64,000 nt of DNA from an uncultured Bacteroidia bacterium (GTDB taxonomy: Bacteria; Bacteroidota; Bacteroidia; Bacteroidales; ML635J-15). The DNA lies in assembly GCA_902791865.1 (NCBI GenBank), contig CADAXK010000015.1:53163-117162 (forward strand). The letters are read 5' to 3'. Each line of letters begins with the position of its first letter. Position 1 is the first letter of the stretch. A program made the position numbers and the translations under genes. Shown here piece after piece: positions 1 through 9,306 of this stretch. Under the pieces are notes generated by a model. It had not been told where the DNA came from, did no database searches, and saw only the letters and a list, made by a program, of their open reading frames with translations.

Positions 1-475
1 TGTCAATCATTAAGGTTGTCCAGTTGTCGGCATCGGGGACATCGGTAAATGTAAAAATGCGAGGTTTATCTTCAAGGTTTTCGACAACTTGCTTAACTTT
101 TGCAAAAAGCTTAGCATTCGATACGAAGACCATCTTAGCCCCGCAGTCGCGCATAATGAACTCCAGTTCATTGTTATTAAGTGTCGGATAAATAGGCACG
201 TGTACCAGGCCGGCCATAGCGATTGCCATGTCGAGGATATTCCAGTGTGGCAAGTTCTGCGATATGCTTATTATCTTGTCGCCCTTCTGCATTCCAGCAT
301 CTATTAGCGAACAAGCGCACATGTACGAATACCGTCTGTAGTCGGCTGGCGTGTATTTTATCCATTCGCCCTTGTCCTTGTGAGCGAATGCCACATCAAG
401 GTCGGAGTGTTCGTTTTTATATATGTCTAGGATGTCGAAAACCCTTGTTGCTTTTGTCTCTTCTACTTTTTCCAT
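1..475 (-). CDS. Long-chain fatty acid-CoA ligase (AMP-binding), N-terminal part, cut by window edge
   Basis: Reading leftward from an ATG at 475 gives 158 residues that stay open to the window edge. They look like the N-terminal domain of an AMP-forming acyl-CoA synthetase: a region for substrate-side folding (TPADYRRYSYMCACSLIDAG), then KGDKIISISQNLPHWNILDM and AGLVHVPIYPTL, which match the start of FadD-like ligases. Such enzymes activate free fatty acids with ATP and CoA for lipid synthesis or breakdown. The AMP-binding P-loop and the C-terminal domain lie outside the window. The start codon sits inside the last codons of the upstream outer-membrane protein gene (13-bp overlap), so the two are probably co-transcribed. 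Family is fairly sure; substrate is not. Confidence 0.85.
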   Translation of the reverse strand, partial: MEKVEETKATRVFDILDIYKNEHSDLDVAFAHKDKGEWIKYTPADYRRYSYMCACSLIDAGMQKGDKIISISQNLPHWNILDMAIAMAGLVHVPIYPTLNNNELEFIMRDCGAKMVFVSNAKLFAKVKQVVENLEDKPRIFTFTDVPDADNWTTLMID

Positions 476-1116
476 GAATTATTTGTTTTTGTGAATGGGC
501 AGCTTCCGCACTTTATCGGGTGCTTTATTATGGAAGACAGCCAGTATCTGTATCCTATTGTAAAGTTAAATGTTTTTTTCTGATATCCGTATGTTATGTT
601 GAACATAAGGTCGCTCTTGTCGTTGAGGAAGATGGCGTACTCGAGGTCGGCCAGGAATCCCACTGAATATTCCCAGCTTCCATTTTGTTTCCATCCGCGT
701 TCTTCTTGATAGTTAGGTACGGTATTCCAGCATTCGTGTCCGTAGCCCATAAGTCCTGCGCCAAAGCTAAGAGAATTACGATAAACCTGAAACATCCTGA
801 CTTTCAGTCCTGCCTGTAGGAAAAGTCCGGGTTTGGAAATTGCATCGCTAAGTCCGCCGAAGTTGGCCCTGAAGCAAAGGATGTCGCTTACAAGATAGGT
901 TTCAACGCCAAGGATTACGCAGGGTTCAAGAACGAAGGTTGCGTTTGCATCAATCTTGTTTTCGTAAAGATTTTTGTTTGGCTCGTTGAAGAAATGGAAG
1001 CCGAGAGGCGAAATTTTTAGCTGCAAAGTTGTCTGCCCCGACAATCTGCTGGGGGTAAGCATAGTTGCTAAAACTATGACAATCAGTGCAGTATAAAATA
1101 ATCTTTGTTTCGTCAT
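463..1116 (-). CDS. Predicted outer-membrane beta-barrel protein of unknown role
   Basis: This 217-residue protein begins with a signal peptide (basic start MTKQRLF, a hydrophobic stretch, cleavage near LSGQ) and continues with alternating short strands rich in aromatic residues, for example SFGAGLMGYGHE and FTIGYRYWLS. That fits a small outer-membrane barrel. The upstream in-frame GTG at 1146 would add ten residues before the signal peptide; the ATG at 1116 gives a normal signal start and is preferred. The C-terminus is lysine-rich and contains two cysteines (KCGSCPF), unusual for a barrel end. No specific family was recognised. It lies between recO and the acyl-CoA ligase on the same strand. 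Confidence 0.6.
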   Translation of the reverse strand: MTKQRLFYTALIVIVLATMLTPSRLSGQTTLQLKISPLGFHFFNEPNKNLYENKIDANATFVLEPCVILGVETYLVSDILCFRANFGGLSDAISKPGLFLQAGLKVRMFQVYRNSLSFGAGLMGYGHECWNTVPNYQEERGWKQNGSWEYSVGFLADLEYAIFLNDKSDLMFNITYGYQKKTFNFTIGYRYWLSSIIKHPIKCGSCPFTKTNNSWKK

Positions 1117-1268
1117 ATACGGCAATATATAATGCAAATAACGCACAATTTTATTATTTATTTTCCCGTCTTGAAAATTATTTGTTCATTATTCGTTGTT
1201 AATATGTTGAATCGCGACATGGCACAATTGTACAAGAAATGTTTGCTTGCGATAATTTTAAACTTTGC

Positions 1269-1994
1269 CTAGTCGTTGCCAAACACTTCGTTCAGCACTT
1301 TAAGCGACTTTATTTCCGATAGGTTCTCTGTGTGAATTTTGTAGTATTCAAGCATCTGTCTGATGATTTCCTTTCGGTATGCGTATGGGATTGTCATGTT
1401 GCCAGTTTCGTATGATGCGCTAAGGATTGTTGAGAAAGCAAGGCTTAGCTGTCGGTCAAACGATTCCTCCTCGGAGGTAAAAAACGGCAGGAACATTCCT
1501 TCGCGTGAGTTGAAATATGGCGTTTCGGTGCAATAGTTGTTTGTTATCTCGAAGCCGAGAAGCCGTGCAAACTCCTTTAGGAAAATTATGTGCAGGTTTA
1601 CTATGTTGTTGTTAGAGATTTCTATTGCCTCGATTGTGCTTCTGAAGAATTGATATAGTGCTGTATTTTGTTCCTCTTCCTTTACCATTTTCATAATTAC
1701 TTCGGCGATGAACTGCGATATGCATATTCTTACCACGTCGCTGTCGATGGCGGTAGGGCTTTTTACAAGCTCGCAGTACGACATACCTTGTACAGAGCGT
1801 GTGTCCTTTAGCCGAAGTTCTGTGCGGACAATATTCAGTGGTGCAAAAATGTTTGCCTTTTGTCCTGCTTTGCGGGTAGATGTCCTAGCCAGTACCGAAA
1901 TTTTTCCGCATGCTTCGCTGAACATGTTTACCACAAACGAGTTGTCGGTGTATTTTATGCGGTTGAGGATTATGGCTTCGGTAGGGATGAGCAT
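1269..1994 (-). CDS. recO: DNA repair protein RecO
   Basis: The 241-residue product has the RecO layout: an N-terminal OB-fold starting MLIPTEAIILNRIKYTDNSF with the typical reading of a short switch to LARTSTRKAG, followed by a helical C-terminal domain containing FLKEFARLLGFEI. RecO helps load RecA on SSB-coated single-stranded DNA in the RecFOR pathway. Length agrees with the family. No zinc-finger cysteine quartet is evident, as in other Bacteroidota RecO proteins. It follows porZ on the same strand after a 211-bp gap that holds a palindromic dispersed repeat, so it may have lost tight coupling to the upstream genes. Confidence 0.9.
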   Translation of the reverse strand: MLIPTEAIILNRIKYTDNSFVVNMFSEACGKISVLARTSTRKAGQKANIFAPLNIVRTELRLKDTRSVQGMSYCELVKSPTAIDSDVVRICISQFIAEVIMKMVKEEEQNTALYQFFRSTIEAIEISNNNIVNLHIIFLKEFARLLGFEITNNYCTETPYFNSREGMFLPFFTSEEESFDRQLSLAFSTILSASYETGNMTIPYAYRKEIIRQMLEYYKIHTENLSEIKSLKVLNEVFGND

Positions 1995-2205
1995 GGCGAA
2001 GGTTTTTGTGTTTCAATGGGCTAACGCCCGTTTCTATGTTTCTGAGTTTCGGGACGATGCATGCATCGTCCGAATGATTTATTAAGAGTGTCCTTGTGGA
2101 CAGAAATCTGACAAATACTTTTCAAATTTAACAAATTTGCACTAATGCTTGTCAGATTCTTCATTGTCAATTATTCATTATCCATTATAAATTGTAAATT
2201 ATCCA
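1995..2205. repeat. Intergenic gap with dispersed repeat pieces and a 20-bp palindrome
   Basis: The porZ-recO gap contains a piece of the 'gggctaacgcccgtttctatg' type repeat (about 2017-2045) and the perfect palindrome GGACGATGCATGCATCGTCC at 2052-2071. The same palindrome or close variants recur at 16496-16515, 31098-31117, 31143-31162 and 31692-31710. No gene is seen. Confidence 0.8.
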
Positions 2206-4557
2206 TTATTTCAGAAAAATGATTTTAGTCGTTGATTTCTGTTCTCCTATTTCGGTAGATGCGAATACAACATAAACACCTGATGCAACGCGGTTTCCGT
2301 TTAGATTTCGTCCATCCCATACTAATTGTCCGCCTGTTGCTCGTGCCTCATATACGATGTTGCCCGATATGTCGGCAATCTTAACAATGGAGCCTGCGAC
2401 AAGACCTCTTATTGTGACGGGACCATCGTAGTCGGACTTTACAGGATTTGGGAATGCGTATATTTCATCGTATGTTTCGAATCCTTCGGTGGCGGATCCA
2501 CGATACGAAATTATGCCTTGTGGAGTGGCGAAGAATACATCGCCAGTTTCTGGCACTATGCTTATGCATAGGATGTTGTCACTAGGAATTGGACTATTCT
2601 GCGTATTGAAATGGTGTATTGTTTCTATTCCGTCGGCACTTGTATAGTATACACCTCCGTTTTGCGTGCCAAACCATTTGCAGTTGGCACCATCGACACT
2701 TATTGATGTGACAACATCTGCCGACAGCAGTATGTCGGCATTGTCGGTGCCGTCGTTGCGGGGTACTTTTATCTGTCTGCCACGAAATGTTCCGCTTTCG
2801 AACACCTTGTCGGGATTGTAGTAAACCACAACGCCCTTTGCCGTTCCTACCCAAATGTATCCGTTTTTATCTTCGGCAATGGAGTATATGTCGTTGCTTA
2901 CAAGTTCTCCTTCCTCGTTCATTACGCTTAAGTGTTTATAGTGGTCGTCGGATGTATTTTCTGGGGTTCCGTTGTCGTCAAAAACGAACAATCCTCCGTA
3001 CTGTCCTATAACTAGCCATTTTTGTCCGGAACTTGTGATAATCATTGATTTTATGTTGCGGTCCATGTCGGGAAACGAAAATGCAGTCCATTTTCCATCG
3101 GGGGTCATTCGATGAAGGCATTTTGCGGATAGGGAATTTGTTACCCATAGATTTCCATCTGCATCGTATACGGCGCTTCCGGCTCTTATCCAGTCAGTAT
3201 CGTCAATAAATATAAAGGAACTGTTTTCGGTGTTGTGTATTTTGTAGAACTGGTTATTACGAAATTCTATTAGACCTTTAACCCAGGAACTTAAAAAGAA
3301 GTGTGAGTCGTCTTTGGGGTCTATGGTTACATTTACAAGATCACTTGCACCCAATAGTTCAGGGATATCGTTTGCTGATCGAGTAGTCCATTCATAGTTT
3401 TTGTATTCATACATTGTAGGGAATGTCCATGTCGGTGTATATGAAGCATTGTATGCTCCTCTTACCGCTATTGTTTTCGATTTCGAGGATGATAAGTAGA
3501 ATACATTATTTAGGCTTGGCGAGTTGATTTTTAAAAGATCACCGCCACCTTCTGCATTTACAAGCCAGCCAAGTCCATTGATGCGGTCGGCTATCCATAT
3601 TTTTGTTCCAGCTATTGCTGTGTTGTTAGCATATATAGGAATCCAATTATCCTGGGTTCTGTATTCCCTATTTTCATTTATTTGCTCAAGGTTTGTGTTG
3701 TATGTGTATATTGGACCGTCGGTTGAGCAGAGCAATATTTCATCGTTACATGACATTGAGGTGGTCGAATTCATTTCGTTCATTACATGGTTCCACGAAT
3801 TTCCATCGTATGCCATTATGGTATCGCAGTTCCTTTCTGTGCTATTGTAGTTAGCAAGCAGTTTTCCTGCAAACCATTTTACACAGTTGTAGTTTTTCCC
3901 TTTCATCCAAATGTTTGGTGATGTGCTATCTATGTCGGTGAGAACCTGCCAGTTGGAAAAATTTACCAGGTTGTCGGAAAGATTACCATGAAATATGCCA
4001 GTTGTGCTGGCTACATATATGTCGTCGTTGTGGTTGGTCATATCATTCACCTGAACGTATGAGCCATTGTTGCCAATAAACCAGGTTTCACTGATTTCCA
4101 TTCGTTCAAGGTTAAGCTTTACTATTCCGAAATCGCAGCCAAGATAAGCGATGCCGTCGATGGTTATTATTGAATTTATTGATTTGCTGCTATTTATTGA
4201 CTTTTTCTTTATGTCGTTGATGTTTATTATTTCGTTTCCGCGTAGAATGTCAATATTTCCATTTGAATAACCGATAATCACGCTTTGAGTTTTTTTGTCG
4301 TATTCGATTCCTCTTGGAGTTATATCTGATAGCACATTGAATCTGTTGAGCCGTTCAATTTCTTCAGACTTGCTATCGTATTTTATGATTCCACATTCCG
4401 AAATCAAGTATGCGGTTTCGTCAACAACTATTACTTTTTTGCCGTTATTATATGAGAAATGGTCCTGCCATTGTCCGACAGCGACCTGTGCCGATGTGAT
4501 AATGGATGTTATCAGGAAAAAAAGTGTGGCGCTTATGTATTCGATTTTATTCATCAT
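2206..4557 (-). CDS. porZ: PorZ-like T9SS protein: beta-propeller with C-terminal sorting domain
   Basis: The 783-residue product has a signal peptide (about 1-24), a long region of two-component-regulator-type propeller blades (for example [13 protein letters not shown] and [18 protein letters not shown]) and a C-terminal region from about residue 695 that resembles a T9SS sorting domain ([20 protein letters not shown], then [10 protein letters not shown] and a basic end). This order and length match PorZ of Porphyromonas gingivalis, a surface part of the T9SS attachment complex that supplies anionic lipopolysaccharide for cargo anchoring. Its start overlaps the stop of rdgB by four bases (ATGA), indicating translational coupling. 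Two other genes here (22995 and 51494) encode T9SS cargo, which fits. Assignment as PorZ rather than another propeller protein is likely but not proven. Confidence 0.78.
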   Translation of the reverse strand: MMNKIEYISATLFFLITSIITSAQVAVGQWQDHFSYNNGKKVIVVDETAYLISECGIIKYDSKSEEIERLNRFNVLSDITPRGIEYDKKTQSVIIGYSNGNIDILRGNEIININDIKKKSINSSKSINSIITIDGIAYLGCDFGIVKLNLERMEISETWFIGNNGSYVQVNDMTNHNDDIYVASTTGIFHGNLSDNLVNFSNWQVLTDIDSTSPNIWMKGKNYNCVKWFAGKLLANYNSTERNCDTIMAYDGNSWNHVMNEMNSTTSMSCNDEILLCSTDGPIYTYNTNLEQINENREYRTQDNWIPIYANNTAIAGTKIWIADRINGLGWLVNAEGGGDLLKINSPSLNNVFYLSSSKSKTIAVRGAYNASYTPTWTFPTMYEYKNYEWTTRSANDIPELLGASDLVNVTIDPKDDSHFFLSSWVKGLIEFRNNQFYKIHNTENSSFIFIDDTDWIRAGSAVYDADGNLWVTNSLSAKCLHRMTPDGKWTAFSFPDMDRNIKSMIITSSGQKWLVIGQYGGLFVFDDNGTPENTSDDHYKHLSVMNEEGELVSNDIYSIAEDKNGYIWVGTAKGVVVYYNPDKVFESGTFRGRQIKVPRNDGTDNADILLSADVVTSISVDGANCKWFGTQNGGVYYTSADGIETIHHFNTQNSPIPSDNILCISIVPETGDVFFATPQGIISYRGSATEGFETYDEIYAFPNPVKSDYDGPVTIRGLVAGSIVKIADISGNIVYEARATGGQLVWDGRNLNGNRVASGVYVVFASTEIGEQKSTTKIIFLK

Positions 4558-5135
4558 TCTTGGTGTTCTTTTAGATATGCTGCCATTTTTTTTGCTGCAT
4601 TGCCTCGGTGGCTGATTTTGTTTTTAATTTCGGCTGGGAGTTCGGCAAAGGTTTCGGAGTATCCGTCGGGAAGAAATACTGGGTCGTAGCCAAAGCCGTT
4701 GTGCCCGCGATATTCCTCGATGATACGACCTTTTACTTCACCTTCAAATATATGTTCCTTGTTGTTTAGAATCAGTGCGATTGCTGTTCTGAACCTTGCC
4801 TTGCGGTTTTCGTGTCCTTTCATATTGGCGAGCAGTTTTGCAATGTTGTCGTCGAAAGTTGGGTGTTCGCCAGCATATCGAGCCGAATAAACTCCTGGTT
4901 CTCCGTTGAGGCATTCCACTTCGAGGCCCGTATCGTCGGCGAAGCAGTTGAGTCCATACTTATCATGTATATATCTTGCCTTTTGCAGAGCATTGCCTTC
5001 TATAGTGTCCTGTTCTTCGGGGATTTCGTCGTGGCAGTTGATATCTGCAAGCGACAGTATTTCAATGTCGTTGCCAAGAATTCCTCTCATTTCTTCGAGT
5101 TTATGCTTGTTGTTGCTTGCAAGAACGAGTTTCAT
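4554..5135 (-). CDS. rdgB: RdgB/HAM1 non-canonical purine NTP pyrophosphatase
   Basis: The 193-residue enzyme hydrolyses ITP, dITP and XTP to monophosphates and so keeps deaminated purines out of DNA and RNA. Family motifs are plain: [10 protein letters not shown] at residues 7-16 (phosphate binding), [17 protein letters not shown] at 65-81 with the metal/base aspartates D67 and D68, [11 protein letters not shown] near 150 and SHRGNA near 175. Length is standard. It starts one base after the end of the upstream secreted-protein gene and shares an ATGA overlap with porZ, so all three are probably one transcript. Confidence 0.96.
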   Translation of the reverse strand: MKLVLASNNKHKLEEMRGILGNDIEILSLADINCHDEIPEEQDTIEGNALQKARYIHDKYGLNCFADDTGLEVECLNGEPGVYSARYAGEHPTFDDNIAKLLANMKGHENRKARFRTAIALILNNKEHIFEGEVKGRIIEEYRGHNGFGYDPVFLPDGYSETFAELPAEIKNKISHRGNAAKKMAAYLKEHQE

Positions 5136-5136
5136 A

Positions 5137-5958
5137 TTAATTGAATTTTATTTTCTTTAAAATTTGACGCATTATATCGGGAAAGTATTGGTTTACGATA
5201 CGTTCCTTGTCGTCTTCATAAATTGGCACTTTGGTGCTGGCGTAGTTTCCAGAAATAAATTCTCCGTTGGTGTTGTATATGCTGAAATGCACGCGCATAA
5301 GCCGTTGTACATTCCTTTGTCCGCTGATGTATGGGTCGCGGTAGTCGGTCTTTATGTCGAACTGATTGATGAACAGGAAGTAATCAATGTTTCTTCGGCT
5401 AGCGATTTCTTTAAGCACTTCGGGTTGACCGATTATTATATGCAGATACATGTCGTCGGTTTGTTGTTTGCGACCAACGAGTTCACCATTTTGCATTCCA
5501 GGACGGGCGTTTCGCATTTCCTCTTCGCGTTGCTTGCGTCTTGCTTCTTCCAATTTTTCGGCTCTTTTTTTCGCAAGAGCCCCCATGTTCTCTGTGTCTA
5601 GTTCTAATTCGGCAAGTCGCAATTCGTACGACATTGTGGTATATAGTCCCGAAATATCGGCTTCATCCTCGCGGGTATTGTTTTTAAGCAGGTCAACAAC
5701 TTCACACGAATCGTTTAGCGCATTGGTCAGTTGCAAATTCAGCTGGTAGCGGAAATATTCCATAATCTCGTCGTGTGTAAGTCTGTCGCGTCTTGCGATG
5801 TCGGCTGTGGCATCGTTGAAGTATATCCTTTCGTCGAATGGGACTAACAGCACTCTTTTCTGCCTGTTGTACCTGCTGTTGAAATCAAGGTATTCCTGTC
5901 CGTATGTTATTGTTACGGAAGAAATTACAGCAAGCATTATGAAAATAATACGTTTCAT
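5137..5958 (-). CDS. Secreted protein of unknown function between rseP and rdgB
   Basis: The 273-residue product has an N-terminal signal peptide ([20 protein letters not shown], cleavage before QEY). The mature part includes a charged helical segment rich in Lys, Arg and Glu (about residues 128-150: [20 protein letters not shown]), probably a coiled coil, and a C-terminal mixed region with [18 protein letters not shown]. No catalytic motif or named domain was recognised. Gaps of one base to the genes on either side place it firmly in the RseP-RdgB-PorZ transcript, so a role in envelope biogenesis is a reasonable guess but only an inference from context. Confidence 0.6.
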   Translation of the reverse strand: MKRIIFIMLAVISSVTITYGQEYLDFNSRYNRQKRVLLVPFDERIYFNDATADIARRDRLTHDEIMEYFRYQLNLQLTNALNDSCEVVDLLKNNTREDEADISGLYTTMSYELRLAELELDTENMGALAKKRAEKLEEARRKQREEEMRNARPGMQNGELVGRKQQTDDMYLHIIIGQPEVLKEIASRRNIDYFLFINQFDIKTDYRDPYISGQRNVQRLMRVHFSIYNTNGEFISGNYASTKVPIYEDDKERIVNQYFPDIMRQILKKIKFN

Positions 5959-5959
5959 T

Positions 5960-7348
5960 TTAGAAAAGGTTTAGTATGTCGTTAAAGATTATGAATACCA
6001 TGAGTATTAGCAAAATAATCAGTCCGATTCTTTGTATTATGTCGAGGGCCTTGTTTGGCAGTTTACGACGTGTAATTGCCTCGATTGCCAGAAGCAGTAC
6101 ATGTCCGCCGTCTAAAGCAGGAATAGGCAGTATGTTCATGAATGCAAGGATAATGGAAATTATTCCTGTCAGTTTCCAGAATCTTGCCCAATCCCATATT
6201 GGTCCGTACACTTTTGCTATGCCTATAGGTCCTTGCAGGCTTTCGCGTGCGCTTTCCTTTCCGCTGAAAATCAGGCCGAAGCCTTTTATATTGGCGTAAA
6301 GAGTTTCCATAGCATCGCGCCAGCCGTACTTCATTGCGCTTGCAAGCGTGTAGTTCCTTGTCTCGTACTGTGGTTGCTTTACAAAAACGCCTATTTTGCC
6401 TGTGCTGTCGATTTCCACAGGTGCGGTGTATTCGCTACCATTGGATGAAAGAACAAAATCGAGCTGGCGGCCTTTGTTGTGATTGAGCAGGTCGCGCATC
6501 TGTCCGAAACTTTGGACTTCCACATTGTCAATTTTCAGCAATCGCGAATTCGCTTTGATTCCAGCCTTGTCTGCCGACATTCCACTTACTACGCTGTCGA
6601 TGAACACTTCGTGGTTCGACAGGTCGAACAGCATTCCTCCGCTTTTCATGTACGAGTACAGCGTATCAGGAATTTCGATTTCCTTGCGATAGCCATTGCG
6701 GTCAACGGTTATTGAGTTGGCAAAGAACAGTTTGGCAGAAAAGACATCTTCGTAGCGTTCCACATCGTTGCCGTTTATAGCGACAATCTTGTCGCCAGCC
6801 TCAAATCCAAGGAAGCGACCATATTCGGATGGATAAATGCCTTCGGTAACATTTTCGACAGGAAGATATGCCTTGGTAAATGCGAGATGCGAAAATCCAA
6901 GAATCAGCACAGCGGCAATCACATTCATGGTCACACCGCCAATCATTATTATCAGTCGCTGCCATGCTGGTTTGGTGCGGAATTCCCATGGTTTCGGTTC
7001 TGCAGGTAGTTGGTCTGACGATGTGGTTTCGTCAACCATTCCGTCGATTGCACAGTAGCCACCAAGCGGGAAGTATCCGATGCCCCATTCGGTTGATGTT
7101 TCGTCTTCTTCGTATTCCTTTGGAGCATTGCGGCTAAACCAACTGAATATCCACTTGCCGTTTACCTTTTTTGCGCGGAACAATGCAAAAGTCGGTGCGG
7201 TGAAGAACATTGGAAAGTCGAAAAATAGATAGAACTTCTTTACTCTTACGCCAAAAGCCTTTGCTGCAAGGTAATGTCCAAACTCATGTATGACAACCAA
7301 TAGCGAAAGCGCCAAAAGCAATTGTACGGTCATTGTAAGTGCTCCCAT
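5960..7348 (-). CDS. rseP: RseP-type site-2 zinc metalloprotease
   Basis: The 462-residue membrane protein is an intramembrane protease of the S2P family. The zinc motif HEFGH is at residues 21-25 in the first membrane segment, and the second metal motif appears near the C-terminus as NILPIPALDGGHVL. Between them are two PDZ-like parts (GDKIVAINGNDVERYEDV and AGIKANSRLLKIDNVEVQSF). RseP cuts anti-sigma factors and remnant signal peptides in the inner membrane. The ATG at 7348 is used; the second methionine (7333) is a possible alternative. It follows the LysM protein gene after 12 bases and precedes the secreted unknown after one base. Confidence 0.95.
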   Translation of the reverse strand: MGALTMTVQLLLALSLLVVIHEFGHYLAAKAFGVRVKKFYLFFDFPMFFTAPTFALFRAKKVNGKWIFSWFSRNAPKEYEEDETSTEWGIGYFPLGGYCAIDGMVDETTSSDQLPAEPKPWEFRTKPAWQRLIIMIGGVTMNVIAAVLILGFSHLAFTKAYLPVENVTEGIYPSEYGRFLGFEAGDKIVAINGNDVERYEDVFSAKLFFANSITVDRNGYRKEIEIPDTLYSYMKSGGMLFDLSNHEVFIDSVVSGMSADKAGIKANSRLLKIDNVEVQSFGQMRDLLNHNKGRQLDFVLSSNGSEYTAPVEIDSTGKIGVFVKQPQYETRNYTLASAMKYGWRDAMETLYANIKGFGLIFSGKESARESLQGPIGIAKVYGPIWDWARFWKLTGIISIILAFMNILPIPALDGGHVLLLAIEAITRRKLPNKALDIIQRIGLIILLILMVFIIFNDILNLF

Positions 7349-7360
7349 TGTCCTTCAGTT

Positions 7361-9298
7361 TTATTTGTTGTTTGAATTTTCGGTTGTCGGATATACGATG
7401 GAGAAAGAATAGTCCTTTTGTATGGAGTAGATGTAAACATCCTTGTTGCTGTACGATTTAGTGTTGTATCCGCTGGCGCTTACATATTGTCTTTTTCCGC
7501 CAAGTCCTTCCTGTACAAAGTTCTGGTCTAAAATGCTTGTGAAATTTTTCCCAGCCTTCTGTAGCAGAGGAATGAAATAGTTGATTGCATCGGCAGCGAT
7601 GTATGCGTCGGTGTTTGGCTCGCAGAGGAATGCGCTGTGGAATTTGCTTATGAACGACTTGACATCCATGTTCTTGTAGTTTATGCTTATGTTGGAATAG
7701 TAAGCGAATCTTACTTCTGCATAATAGTTAGGATCGATGCTTTCGTAGTTCATAATCTTCGGGTCGGCGATGAGGATTATCTTATTGTCCTCGCAGAGTT
7801 TGAAAACTTGAGTGAGCACCCTTGTAATTGCCATTTCGTTTTCGAATGTCACTACAATCAGGTTTTCTTTTCCTTTCTGCAATGCGCTTCCAATGGCTTC
7901 GATGCTACTGCCGTTGAAATTCAATTCTGTGGCTTCTACACCTGCGTTCTGCATGGCTTCGAGGTATTTTGCCGAAGATGATTTTGATTCATCGGAAGTT
8001 CCCTTTATAATCAGTGCGTTGCAGTTGCCAATCTGTGCGGCATACTTGGCGACTTCGTTGCGGATGTCTTGTTTGCTTGGGTTAAGCATGATGTTGTTGG
8101 GGTAGTTTTTTAGTACGCTTTCGTCGGTTATGAACGGCAGAAGCATTGGTATGCCGAGGTTGAGTGAATTCAAGTAATCGACTTGGCTCTTGTATGCAGG
8201 ACCTATTATCATGTCAACGTTGTCGAGTTTTCCGCCGTCAATCATTTCGGTAAGTATTGTGTTGTCCTTTCCGATATCGTATGTCTTGAATGTTATATGT
8301 ATGTCCTCGTGCCTGAAATTTTCGAGAGCGACAAGGCATCCCGAATAGAAATCTACAGCTCTTTCGGTTGCGGTGCGTATCTTTTGTGGAACTTTACGTT
8401 TTTCCTGGTTGGCAAGGTCACGAAGGTTGGCGCTAGTCTCGAACGACATCAGCAATGCCACTGTGAAATTTTTCTTGTCTGTGTAGATGGATGCAGAATC
8501 AGGCTCTTCGGTTTCCAGATCGTTGTTTTTCACAGGGCGGACATTATTTGTTTGTTCGTTTTCAGTGTCGTCATTGTCGGTGTTTGCAACAGGACGAACT
8601 GTAGGAGTGTTAGTTTCGCTTTCTGCCTGTTTGCGAGGTATGCGTATTGTTTCGCCTATTGACAGAGGACGGTCGGCTAGGTTTGGGTTTTCGGCTACAA
8701 GTTCGTCAAGGCTGGTTTCGTACTTCTTGGTAATTTTGTATAGGGTTTCGCCTTTTTCTACTGTGTGGTAAATGTATTTGGTTTCGTCGCGAGGTCTTAC
8801 GATGGGAGTAGGCTTTGTTTCTTCTTCGGGTTTTACTGTCGCAGTATTTTCTTCTGTTTTTTCCTTTATGGGGAAGTATATTTCATCGCCGGCCTTTATG
8901 CTTTCGTTACGGCTCAATTTTGGATTGGCATCGTAGAATTCCTTTTCGGTGGTATTGAAGCGTTTGAGTAGCGAGTATAGAGTTTCGCCTTTCTTTACCA
9001 TGTAAACAATGTACTTGCCGTCCTTTGATATTTCGTTTTCAATTGGAATCTTTATAATCTGACCTATTGACAGTGTTCCGGTCTGCAATTCGGGGTTGAC
9101 ATTAAGGACATCCTTTTCCTTTACAGAATACGCCTTGCATATTGAGTACAATGTTTGTCCTTGCTGAACTGTGTGCAAGTAGAACTTTTGTCCGTTTTCG
9201 AGGACTTTTTCCTGTGAAATTTCAATGTTTACTTGTGCCGTTGCACCGCAAACGGCAAAAATTGCAGGAATGAGGAGTATTATGATTCGTTTAAGCAT
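7361..9298 (-). CDS. LysM protein with periplasmic-binding-protein-like C-terminal domain
   Basis: The 645-residue protein has a signal peptide (MLKRIIILLIPAIFAVCGATAQ) and three LysM domains: about 40-85 (HTVQQGQTLYSICKAY), 93-140 (YMVKKGETLYSLLKRF) and 176-222 (HTVEKGETLYKITKKY), each ending in an IGQIIKIPI-type strand. A low-complexity linker rich in Thr, Glu, Asn and Pro follows, then about 360 residues resembling type-1 periplasmic binding proteins (NVDMIIGPAYKSQVDYLN, LIIKGTSDESKSSSAKYL). LysM domains bind peptidoglycan, so the protein probably sits on the wall in the periplasm. The ligand of the second part is unknown. It is encoded between the thioredoxin protein and rseP with gaps of 8 and 12 bases. 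Confidence 0.85.
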   Translation of the reverse strand: MLKRIIILLIPAIFAVCGATAQVNIEISQEKVLENGQKFYLHTVQQGQTLYSICKAYSVKEKDVLNVNPELQTGTLSIGQIIKIPIENEISKDGKYIVYMVKKGETLYSLLKRFNTTEKEFYDANPKLSRNESIKAGDEIYFPIKEKTEENTATVKPEEETKPTPIVRPRDETKYIYHTVEKGETLYKITKKYETSLDELVAENPNLADRPLSIGETIRIPRKQAESETNTPTVRPVANTDNDDTENEQTNNVRPVKNNDLETEEPDSASIYTDKKNFTVALLMSFETSANLRDLANQEKRKVPQKIRTATERAVDFYSGCLVALENFRHEDIHITFKTYDIGKDNTILTEMIDGGKLDNVDMIIGPAYKSQVDYLNSLNLGIPMLLPFITDESVLKNYPNNIMLNPSKQDIRNEVAKYAAQIGNCNALIIKGTSDESKSSSAKYLEAMQNAGVEATELNFNGSSIEAIGSALQKGKENLIVVTFENEMAITRVLTQVFKLCEDNKIILIADPKIMNYESIDPNYYAEVRFAYYSNISINYKNMDVKSFISKFHSAFLCEPNTDAYIAADAINYFIPLLQKAGKNFTSILDQNFVQEGLGGKRQYVSASGYNTKSYSNKDVYIYSIQKDYSFSIVYPTTENSNNK

Positions 9299-9306
9299 CT
9301 CGATTG

